Positions 1 through 5,044 of a stretch of DNA of 5,091 nucleotides are shown here, one piece after another; within the stretch, counting starts at the first letter, position 1, and each line of letters begins with the position of its first letter. The stretch lies in assembly GCA_027064285.1 (NCBI GenBank), contig JAMOPX010000230.1:1-5091 (forward strand), read 5' to 3'. The notes under the pieces are model-generated. The model searched no databases. It was not told where the DNA came from and saw only the letters and a list, made by a program, of their open reading frames with translations. Made by a program: the position numbers and the translations under genes. Origin of the DNA: Desulfobacterales bacterium (lineage in GTDB: Bacteria; Desulfobacterota; DSM-4660; Desulfatiglandales; JALVZP01).

Positions 1-11
1 CACTTCCAGTC

Positions 12-25
12 CCAGCTTATGCTGG
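12..25. repeat. Short perfect hairpin, 5-bp stem
   Basis: CCAGC (12-16) pairs with GCTGG (21-25) across a TTAT loop. No T-run follows it, so it does not look like a simple intrinsic terminator. It is one of several small palindromes in the first 200 bases, where I see no convincing protein gene. The longest reading frame there that enters from the left edge in frame 1 stops at 34-36 and resembles nothing I recognise. A chance hairpin is quite possible. Confidence 0.3.
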
Positions 26-57
26 ATAGTATTTAACATTTTCCCCTTAAACCGTTT

Positions 58-78
58 CTCTCCGCTTTTAACGGAGAG
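58..78. repeat. Perfect hairpin, 7-bp stem, upstream of the glycosyltransferase gene
   Basis: CTCTCCG (58-64) is the exact reverse complement of CGGAGAG (72-78), separated by a 7-base AT-rich loop. A weaker outer pairing is possible between the CCCC tract at about 43-46 and the GGGGG run at 86-90. The structure could be a folded leader, the remnant of a transcript end from a gene left of the window, or part of a dispersed palindromic repeat. No T-tract follows, so terminator function is unsupported. Confidence 0.4.
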
Positions 79-96
79 TGCCTTAGGGGGTTGATT

Positions 97-216
97 ATGT
101 GGGTTTTCAAAGAGCAATCTTATGTTTATATTACTTCAATACCTACAAAATTTCAAGTGCGGTCTCCTCCTTGCTTTAAAAAGCAGGGTTTCCGACCGCA
201 AGGGGTGTTTTTATGA
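97..216 (+). CDS. Possible 39-codon small ORF overlapping the next start codon
   Basis: ATG at 97-99 opens a 39-codon frame ending in TGA at 214-216. This TGA overlaps the glycosyltransferase ATG in the classic ATGA arrangement (213-216) that permits translational coupling. An AGGGGG run at 85-90 sits 6 bases before the ATG and could act as a Shine-Dalgarno. The peptide begins MWVFKEQSYV and its second half (RSPPCFKKQGFRPQG) is simply the translation of the palindrome at 158-200. It resembles no family I know. The frame stays open leftward without a start to 37. The best promoter candidate (104-132) would start transcription inside this ORF, which argues against it. It is either a leader peptide or a chance frame; I lean towards chance. 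Confidence 0.2.
   Translation: MWVFKEQSYVYITSIPTKFQVRSPPCFKKQGFRPQGVFL
104..132 (+). promoter_or_regulatory. Candidate sigma70-type promoter for the glycosyltransferase gene
   Basis: TTTTCA (104-109, 4 of 6 to the -35 consensus) and TATATT (127-132, 5 of 6 to the -10 consensus) are separated by 17 bases. Transcription would start near 139, giving a leader of about 74 bases that contains the hairpin at 158-200. In AT-rich DNA such matches arise by chance fairly often. Confidence 0.35.
158..200 (+). promoter_or_regulatory. Two-tier hairpin next to the glycosyltransferase ribosome-binding site
   Basis: TGCGGTC (158-164) is the exact reverse complement of GACCGCA (194-200). Nested inside, TGCTT (172-176) pairs with AAGCA (181-185). 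The 3' arm ends directly against AGGGGT (201-206), the likely Shine-Dalgarno, 6 bases before the ATG at 213. The interior also carries a CTCCTCC stretch (164-170) that could pair weakly with the G-run of the Shine-Dalgarno. The arrangement could influence translation initiation, or it may be a dispersed intergenic palindromic repeat that happens to end here. Confidence 0.45.
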
Positions 217-1196
217 AGGTGTTTATATGTGGATACAATCTATATGGATATCTGGATTCTATAAAAAAAGGCTTTCTTAAGGCAGGATGTGATGTGCGGC
301 TCTTCTGTCATAAAAATGTAAGCATAAGAAAATTAAGGCACAGAAATCTTTTAAAAAGAATATGGGCATGGATAAGACTTAAGCAAATAAACAGTTCTAT
401 AAAAAAGAACTTCTTAGACTTTATGCCCGACTTAACCCTTTGTATCAATGGATCATCTATTTTCCCTGAGACAGCTTCCTTTTTATCAAACAATTCTATC
501 TCTGTGCTTTGGCTTGTAGATTCCTTAGAAAGGGTGGCCACCTCTAAAAGCACCATAGCCAAATTTAAAAAGGTATTTGTTTTTGAACCAACTGATACAA
601 AAAAGATTCAAGGTTCAGAATATCTGCCATATGGGTTTGATGAAGACATATACTTTAAGAAAAACTTGAAAAAAGTATATGAGGTGAGTTTTGTTGGGGC
701 AGGACATATAGAAAGATATGAACCATTAGATGAAATAGCTCGGATGTGTGATTCTAAAGGCATCAGAATGTATGTGTTTGGACCTTTTACTCTGTTTAAA
801 AAGAGACCTGAGTACAAAAAAAGGTATCCTTCTTTATTTAAGGCTATTGTTCAGAATAAAAGAATATCACCAGCCTTGATAAATGAAATCTACAATCAAA
901 GCTGGATAAATATAAATGTGCATCATCCTCAGTCAAAGGATGGAATAAATCCCAGAACATTTGAAATAGCAGGTTCTGGAAATTTTCAGCTTGTAGAGGC
1001 AAAAAAAATGCTCAGGATCTTTTTTAAAGAAGATGAAATGATTACTTATTCAGACATAAAAGATCTGGGAGAAAAGATCGTTTGTTTTCTGAGAAAAAAA
1101 GAAGAAATAAATAAGATCTCAGAAAAAGCATTAAAAAGAGCTAATCAGGAACATACATTTACACATAGAGCCGTCCACATTTTAAACAGGATTTAA
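213..1196 (+). CDS. CgeB-like glycosyltransferase (GT-B fold, group 1 type)
   Basis: The 327-aa protein looks like the CgeB/DUF3880 group of retaining, GT4-like glycosyltransferases, probably cytosolic and using a nucleotide-activated sugar; the acceptor is unknown. The N-terminal Rossmann-like half (about 1-150) starts MKVFICGYN and has the family-style segments MPDLTLCING (71-80) and VLWLVDS (98-104). The linker YLPYGFDEDIY (137-147) leads to the C-terminal half, opening with SFVGAG (159-164). The strongest signature is NINVHHPQSKDGINPRTFEIAGSGNFQL (about 233-260), where R248-F250-E251 and the following small-residue turn match the donor-binding region of this family. There is no signal peptide or membrane segment. 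Start ATG has AGGGGT 6 bases upstream. The gene is convergent with, and overlaps by 4 bp, the propeller-like gene. Family assignment is fairly secure; the glycan it builds cannot be read from sequence. Confidence 0.85.
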   Translation: MKVFICGYNLYGYLDSIKKGFLKAGCDVRLFCHKNVSIRKLRHRNLLKRIWAWIRLKQINSSIKKNFLDFMPDLTLCINGSSIFPETASFLSNNSISVLWLVDSLERVATSKSTIAKFKKVFVFEPTDTKKIQGSEYLPYGFDEDIYFKKNLKKVYEVSFVGAGHIERYEPLDEIARMCDSKGIRMYVFGPFTLFKKRPEYKKRYPSLFKAIVQNKRISPALINEIYNQSWININVHHPQSKDGINPRTFEIAGSGNFQLVEAKKMLRIFFKEDEMITYSDIKDLGEKIVCFLRKKEEINKISEKALKRANQEHTFTHRAVHILNRI

Positions 1197-2104
1197 ACCA
1201 AAAGCAGGTCATATATTTCACTTGAGTATGCATAAAGATCTATAAATCTTTTAAACTTGGCATTACTTATTTCTTTGCCTCTTCTTTCAAACACTTTGAT
1301 CCCGCATCCACTTCTGAAGGATTGAATAAGCTCATCATCCATTTTGTTTTGCCTGCCTGTGGACTTTGATCTTTTTCGAGCATGAGATATGCCAATGGCA
1401 ATCTCATCTTCAGTAATGACCAATCCTCTAACATACCCTCTATCTAATTCCAATATATCCTCTCCATCAGCCGAGATCACTCTTTTCCTTGCAGATTCAC
1501 ATAAGTATATCTTTTCTTCTATAGAAAGAAGTGTGTGAGGATGAAACAAGGAGTTTTTGATTATCTTACTTTTAGTTACATCCATTAAAAACCCATTTTT
1601 TGCAGTAATCCACTGTTCCCCTGCCTTTTTGCCAAATGCACTTACTATGATGCTGTTATTAATCCATATAATGGAATTCATGTGAATGGTGTCCTTTTCC
1701 CCGTCATTCATTCTCCAGTAAATTTCTTCCTCCCCTGTATCTGGCGAAAATTCCACTATGGAGTCATTTCCAGTAGATGCAATATATATTTTGCCATCTT
1801 TTACTGCTATAGAATGACCATCCTTTACTGTTTTAAGTTTCCAGCGCTTTTTTACTTTATAACTTCTATCAATATAAAAGAGTCTGTGCACTTTGGCCTG
1901 AAGCAGACATAAAAAACCATCTTTATATTTGGTTAGCCCGGTTACTCCTGTTGGCCTCCATGTCCACCATCTTATTCTTATAGGCCTTATAGCTCCGGTA
2001 TAGGTATCTACTTCCAGCAAGAACACACCAGGATAGAGCATCTTATGGCCTCGCTCTTTTTCGACAGAGGCCTTTTTATTACACAAGCTGACTATAAGTT
2101 TCAT
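1193..2104 (-). CDS. DUF4915/TIGR03032-like beta-propeller protein
   Basis: A 303-aa protein with repeated short beta-strand and turn patterns of a propeller, but no signal peptide or membrane segment. Using numbering from the ATG plus 4, the recognisable blocks are PTGVTGL (about 55-61), GHSIAV (100-105), STGNDSIVEFSPDTGE (114-129), IHMNSIIW...VSAFG (144-162), HPHTL (192-196), LCESARKRV (205-213) and GYVRGLVITEDEIAIGISHARKRS (227-250). The His/Asn block and the GY-RGL...GIS-R block are what I associate with DUF4915/TIGR03032 proteins, which have no settled biochemical function and are often found near glycosyltransferases. I chose ATG at 2104 because MKLIVSLCN resembles the usual start; a TTG at 2116 would add four residues, and neither has a strong Shine-Dalgarno. 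Its stop codon overlaps that of the convergent CgeB-like gene. Function remains open. Confidence 0.75.
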   Translation of the reverse strand: MKLIVSLCNKKASVEKERGHKMLYPGVFLLEVDTYTGAIRPIRIRWWTWRPTGVTGLTKYKDGFLCLLQAKVHRLFYIDRSYKVKKRWKLKTVKDGHSIAVKDGKIYIASTGNDSIVEFSPDTGEEEIYWRMNDGEKDTIHMNSIIWINNSIIVSAFGKKAGEQWITAKNGFLMDVTKSKIIKNSLFHPHTLLSIEEKIYLCESARKRVISADGEDILELDRGYVRGLVITEDEIAIGISHARKRSKSTGRQNKMDDELIQSFRSGCGIKVFERRGKEISNAKFKRFIDLYAYSSEIYDLLLV

Positions 2105-2132
2105 GCTACAGGCCAAATTCCATTTTAGGATT

Positions 2133-2161
2133 TTAATACAACATCAAATCAATCTATGCAA
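2133..2161 (-). promoter_or_regulatory. Candidate promoter for the propeller-like gene
   Basis: Read on the minus strand, TTGCAT (2161-2156) and TATTAA (2138-2133) are separated by 17 bases, each 4 of 6 to sigma70 consensus. Transcription would begin near 2126, about 22 bases before the ATG at 2104. The region is strongly AT-rich, so the match is only suggestive. Confidence 0.35.
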
Positions 2162-2188
2162 AGTAGCATTTTAATCAAAAAATCCAAT

Positions 2189-2218
2189 TTGACAAATTAG
2201 TATCATTGAGGCTATTAA
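2189..2218 (+). promoter_or_regulatory. Candidate promoter for the molybdoenzyme gene, left of the mobile element
   Basis: A perfect -35 hexamer TTGACA (2189-2194) is followed after 18 bases by TATTAA (2213-2218, 4 of 6 to the -10). Initiation near 2225 would place the start point just before the left direct repeat (2229-2236), so the whole 382-bp element would lie in the mRNA leader of the gene at 2648. Together with the minus-strand promoter candidate at 2133-2161 this forms a compact divergent pair in the original intergenic region. A promoter inside the element cannot be excluded (TATACT at 2578-2583 lacks a well-spaced -35). Confidence 0.45.
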
Positions 2219-2228
2219 AAACCCAACT

Positions 2229-2236
2229 TTATTTAA
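2229..2236 (+). repeat. Left copy of 8-bp direct repeat (probable target-site duplication)
   Basis: TTATTTAA here is identical to 2619-2626 and directly abuts the left terminal inverted repeat. Because the octamer is nearly palindromic, the border is slightly ambiguous. An alternative reading is an ATTT 4-bp duplication with terminal repeats beginning AACTGAC. Confidence 0.65.
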
Positions 2237-2252
2237 CTGACCTTACGCAAAA
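2237..2252 (+). repeat. Left terminal inverted repeat of the element
   Basis: CTGACCTTACGCAAAA pairs with 2603-2618, differing only at positions 6 (C/T) and 11 (G/C). Just inside lies a small extra hairpin, GTTATC (2256-2261) with GATAAC (2274-2279), that has no full counterpart at the right end. Confidence 0.7.
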
Positions 2253-2284
2253 GGGGTTATCTCACAAGGGAGGGATAACAACGA

Positions 2285-2587
2285 ATGCAGTATAGGGGCA
2301 AGGGGGTTTTTCGTCTGCTCCGAGTCTCTCAGGCTGGTCTCTTCTGTGACTTATCTGCGGGGAATACCTGCCCCCTCCGCATTCCCGTCACTCAACTGTT
2401 AATCAAATATGCTTACCAATGGGCTTGGATGTCTGGTAAAGCACTATGCTTGGTTTGGAGAGATTTGAGTGACGGGCTGCGGTTTCCCCCACAGATAAGC
2501 CACGAAGAGACAGCGCCCTTTCGACAGTCACATCCGAAAAACCCCCTTGCCCCTATATCCACTTCAGGTCTTACCCCTATACTGCAT
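2285..2587. repeat. Large nested imperfect palindrome inside the element
   Basis: The outer pair ATGCAGTATAGGGG (2285-2298) and its exact complement (2574-2587) encloses a perfect 23-bp pair, 2291-2313 with 2535-2557, which includes the G5 and C5 runs. The two pairs use partly the same left-arm bases because the right arm contains the TATAGGGG-AAG module twice, about 24 bp apart. Further in, 2333-2368 and 2481-2514 align with only a few mismatches and two single-base gaps, then 2384-2395 pairs perfectly with 2465-2476. The loop carries a smaller hairpin, GCTTACCA (2411-2418) with TGGTAAAGC (2434-2442). As RNA this could fold into a long interrupted hairpin; as DNA it could extrude a cruciform. 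Confidence 0.8.
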
Positions 2588-2602
2588 ACAGATAAGACAG
2601 AA

Positions 2603-2618
2603 TTTTGGGTAAAGTCAG
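2603..2618 (-). repeat. Right terminal inverted repeat of the element
   Basis: TTTTGGGTAAAGTCAG is the reverse complement of the left end at 14 of 16 positions and is directly followed by the second TTATTTAA. Confidence 0.7.
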
Positions 2619-2626
2619 TTATTTAA
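2619..2626 (+). repeat. Right copy of 8-bp direct repeat (probable target-site duplication)
   Basis: TTATTTAA is identical to 2229-2236. Only seven bases separate it from the Shine-Dalgarno of the molybdoenzyme gene, which fixes how close the insertion came to disrupting that gene. Confidence 0.65.
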
Positions 2627-2633
2627 GTCAAGT

Positions 2634-2639
2634 AGGAGA
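2634..2639 (+). promoter_or_regulatory. Shine-Dalgarno that fixes the GTG start of the molybdoenzyme
   Basis: AGGAGA lies 8 bases before GTG at 2648-2650. There is no ATG nearby in frame, and starting at this GTG yields the complete twin-arginine signal, so the ribosome-binding site and the protein N-terminus agree. Confidence 0.8.
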
Positions 2640-2647
2640 AAGCTGGT

Positions 2648-4945
2648 GTGAACAGGAGAGAATTTTTAAAGCGCATAATCAAAGCGGCTTTGGTAACTGG
2701 ACTTTATCCTGTGCTTTCTTATGCAGAACTTGAAAAGTACTCTCCTAAGGGAAAAGATATAGAAAAGTATGTAATAGGGTGTATGTGGTGTCAAAACGGA
2801 TGTAGCATGATTGCTTATGTAAAAGATGGTAAGCTGGTCCATCTTACAGGAAATCCTGATGATCCTATCACAAAAGGAAAAATCTGCATAAAGGCATTTG
2901 GCAGCATTGAGCTTTTAAATAGTCCTTACAGGCTCACTTATCCTCTTAAAAGGATTGGAGGTAGAGGTGATAAGGCAAGATTTGTAAAACTAAGCTGGAA
3001 TGAAGCACTAAATGAGATCGCAGAAAAGCTGAAAAAGATAAGAGAAAAATATGGTGGAGAAGCATTGGGGATATGGGCATCTGGAAGAAGTGCTCATGAT
3101 GGCCGTTACTTAAATAAGGCATTTGCAAAGCTTTATGGGACCCCAAATTATGAAAAGACAGGGCCATTTTGTAATTATTCTGCCAAGCCTGCGGGAGTTG
3201 CTACTGTCGGCACAAGACATACTCCTTGGATATATTCAGATGATGATTTCTTTGCAGCTGAGCTTTACATACTTGTAGGAAGTAATATGGCAGAAACAAG
3301 ACCTGTGATATTTTCGCGCTTAGTAGAAAGAAAAAGAAAAGGAAAATGCACTGTCATTGTTATTGATCCGAGAAGATCAAAGACAGCAAAAGCCTCTGAC
3401 TTTTGGCTTCCAATAAGACCTGGCACAGACATGGCATTTGCCCTTTCTATGATACATTACATCATCACAAAAGGTCTTGTAGCAGAGGATTTTGTAAAGG
3501 AATACACCATTGGATTTGAGAAACTTAAAGAGCAGATTCTCTCTCAGAAGTATGACCTTGATTGGGGAGCAAAGGTAACAGGGATTCCAAAAGAAAAAAT
3601 TGCCCATCTTTCAGAGCTTTATTCTAAGACAAAGAAGGCGATTATTGTTGGAAACTCTGGGATCAGTCATCATGCAAATGCCATGCAAACCCATAGAGCA
3701 TTTTATATCCTTGCAGCAATTACAGGGCATTTTGGATATAAGGCAACAGGTTATTGCTGTTTAAATAATGGAGGAATATTTCTTGGCTCTTTACCAATTC
3801 CAAAAGATAGGATCCCAAAGACAAGACCAGAGCTAAGCAAAAATCCTGTTGGATGGCTTGAATCCTTAGATAACCCATCTTATCCTTACAAGCTTCGAGC
3901 TTTAATATGCACAGGAAGTCCTCTTACCCAATGGCCAGATCAAAACAGGATCAGAAGCTATATCAGTAGGCTTGAGCTAAGTGTTTACAATGGTCTTACA
4001 CCAAATATAAATGCCTATTATTTTGACTATATACTTCCTGCTGCCACATGGATTGAAGCAGGAGGAATCTCTCCTGTTTCTGATGATAGTCGCTTTGTGT
4101 GGACACCAAAGCTTATCTCTCCTCCAGGAGAGGCAAAACCTGATCGCTGGTGGTGGATAGAGCTTGGAAAGAGAATGGGTTGGGGAGATATATTCAAGGA
4201 TGAACTTAAGGATCCTGTTAAGTTGCAAAATTTTGTTGGAAGAAAAAAGGGATATACTGTTGATAGATTTTTAAGCAAAAAAGACAACTCCCTCCGTGCT
4301 CCCATAAAGGTAAAAAATGGAAAGATCGTGGAGAGAGGAACACTCTTTCTTGATAAGAAATTCTCTACAAAAAGTGGAAAAATAGAAATTTGGACAGAAG
4401 TCTTGGAAAAGAGATTGAACAAATATGGCCTTTCAGCAATTCCCACATATTACACAGATCCTGATATAGCAAGAAAAGGAGAAGAAACCATATCTTATGA
4501 TGGGCTAATTCCGTCTCCATTTCAAAAGAATAAGACCCTGACCTTTAAGGTCTCTATAATCACAAAAAAAGAAAATAATGAATTTCCCTTTTACCTTATT
4601 ACTGGAAGGCCATCTGTTGCTATTATGGGGCATACATCTCATTGGATAAAAAAGCTAAACAGTGTATGCCCTGATCAATTCTGTATCATACACAGAGAAA
4701 GCGCAGAAAGACTCGGAATAAAAGATGGGGATAGGATAAAAATTAAATCTTTGTATGGAGAAATAGAGGCTGTTGCAAAGGTAGGCTTAGATATTCGTAA
4801 AGACACTATCTTTATTCCCTACAGCTTTGGCGAAAAAGCACCATTTACCCAGTGGCCCACAGTAAATTTTCTTACTAATTTTGATAAATGCCCTGTAAGT
4901 GGACAGATAGCTTTTAAAGGCATAAAAGTTTTTATAGAAAAATAA
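2648..4945 (+). CDS. Tat-exported molybdopterin oxidoreductase, catalytic subunit (DMSO reductase superfamily)
   Basis: A 765-aa enzyme expected to bind Mo/W-bisPGD and one [4Fe-4S] cluster and act outside the cytoplasmic membrane. The N-terminus NRREFLK (2-8) is a twin-arginine motif followed by a hydrophobic stretch and LSYA, a likely cleavage site after A26. The FeS domain has C45, C48, C52 and C80 (CX2CX3CX27C) with K82 just beyond, where family members place a charged electron-relay residue. The molybdopterin domain spans about 95-515; C175 in GPFCNYSAK is the best candidate Mo ligand. Other family motifs are GSNMAETRPVIFSR (211-224), IDPRRSKTA (239-247), LPIRPGTDMAFAL (254-266) and YILPAATWIEAGG (461-473). 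The C-terminal dinucleotide-binding domain is about 645-760 (LITGR at 650-654, ERLGIKDGDRIKI at 687-699). Length fits polysulfide/thiosulfate- and nitrate reductase-type catalytic subunits, but the substrate cannot be assigned. No partner subunit is visible. GTG start with a good Shine-Dalgarno; a MITE-like element lies just upstream. Confidence 0.92.
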   Translation: MNRREFLKRIIKAALVTGLYPVLSYAELEKYSPKGKDIEKYVIGCMWCQNGCSMIAYVKDGKLVHLTGNPDDPITKGKICIKAFGSIELLNSPYRLTYPLKRIGGRGDKARFVKLSWNEALNEIAEKLKKIREKYGGEALGIWASGRSAHDGRYLNKAFAKLYGTPNYEKTGPFCNYSAKPAGVATVGTRHTPWIYSDDDFFAAELYILVGSNMAETRPVIFSRLVERKRKGKCTVIVIDPRRSKTAKASDFWLPIRPGTDMAFALSMIHYIITKGLVAEDFVKEYTIGFEKLKEQILSQKYDLDWGAKVTGIPKEKIAHLSELYSKTKKAIIVGNSGISHHANAMQTHRAFYILAAITGHFGYKATGYCCLNNGGIFLGSLPIPKDRIPKTRPELSKNPVGWLESLDNPSYPYKLRALICTGSPLTQWPDQNRIRSYISRLELSVYNGLTPNINAYYFDYILPAATWIEAGGISPVSDDSRFVWTPKLISPPGEAKPDRWWWIELGKRMGWGDIFKDELKDPVKLQNFVGRKKGYTVDRFLSKKDNSLRAPIKVKNGKIVERGTLFLDKKFSTKSGKIEIWTEVLEKRLNKYGLSAIPTYYTDPDIARKGEETISYDGLIPSPFQKNKTLTFKVSIITKKENNEFPFYLITGRPSVAIMGHTSHWIKKLNSVCPDQFCIIHRESAERLGIKDGDRIKIKSLYGEIEAVAKVGLDIRKDTIFIPYSFGEKAPFTQWPTVNFLTNFDKCPVSGQIAFKGIKVFIEK

Positions 4946-5013
4946 CGGACTAAACCCCCATTTTTCACAGCAAAGATACAGCCCCGTATCCCAAAGGAAT
5001 GTTGACTTTGCAT

Positions 5014-5042
5014 CAGCGATAGTATACCAAGTATATTTGCTG
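5014..5042. repeat. Interrupted hairpin downstream of the molybdoenzyme gene
   Basis: CAGC (5014-5017) pairs with GCTG (5039-5042). Inside, AGTATAC (5021-5027) pairs with GTATATT (5031-5037), including one G-U, around a CAA loop. A separate small hairpin, GATAC/GTATC, lies at about 4976-4990. No T-run follows either, so neither is a standard intrinsic terminator. The structure ends just before a possible start codon at 5045 and could be an operator or leader element. Confidence 0.3.
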
Positions 5043-5044
5043 AA

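Larger units (their letters stand above)
2237..2618. mobile_element. 382-bp MITE-like non-autonomous transposable element
   Basis: The left end CTGACCTTACGCAAAA (2237-2252) matches the reverse complement of the right end (2603-2618) at 14 of 16 positions. Identical TTATTTAA octamers flank both ends exactly at the borders. Hand-counted GC over 2281-2580 is about 52%, against 35-38% in sampled lines of the neighbouring genes, which supports foreign origin. Inside, further inverted pairs run inwards: 2285-2298 with 2574-2587 (14 of 14), 2291-2313 with 2535-2557 (23 of 23), 2333-2368 with 2481-2514 (imperfect) and 2384-2395 with 2465-2476 (12 of 12), leaving a central loop at 2396-2464. No transposase fragment is recognisable; the 113-codon frame at 2285-2626 is a by-product of the palindrome. 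It would depend on a transposase encoded elsewhere that recognises the CTGACCTTACGC-type end. I cannot name the parent IS family with confidence. Confidence 0.75.

Noticed and set aside
1..36. C-terminal end of a protein gene entering from the left edge (frame 1, stop at 34-36)
   Set aside because: Only 11 codons are available and they match no family motif, so a partial gene cannot be supported.
158..212. Intrinsic terminator (stem 158-200 followed by TTTTT at 208-212)
   Set aside because: The T-run is 7 bases away from the stem and is part of the start region of the CgeB-like gene, directly before its ATG. The stem is also widely interrupted, so termination there is unlikely, though attenuation cannot be excluded.
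2237..2618. Molybdenum-cofactor riboswitch or another known leader RNA upstream of the molybdoenzyme
   Set aside because: The terminal inverted repeats, the flanking octamer and the shift in GC explain the segment better as a transposable element. I did not recognise any conserved riboswitch core.
2285..2626. 113-codon open frame on the + strand within the intergenic region
   Set aside because: It coincides with the palindromic interior of the MITE-like element and ends in the flanking duplication. Its composition is unlike the neighbouring proteins, it resembles no family, and it has no proper Shine-Dalgarno (the G-rich stretch at 2266-2274 is part of the element).
4027..4446. 139-codon minus-strand frame inside the molybdoenzyme gene
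   Set aside because: It lies wholly inside a well-supported coding region in another frame and its sequence (rich in Ser, Phe and Pro) is typical of an antisense shadow.
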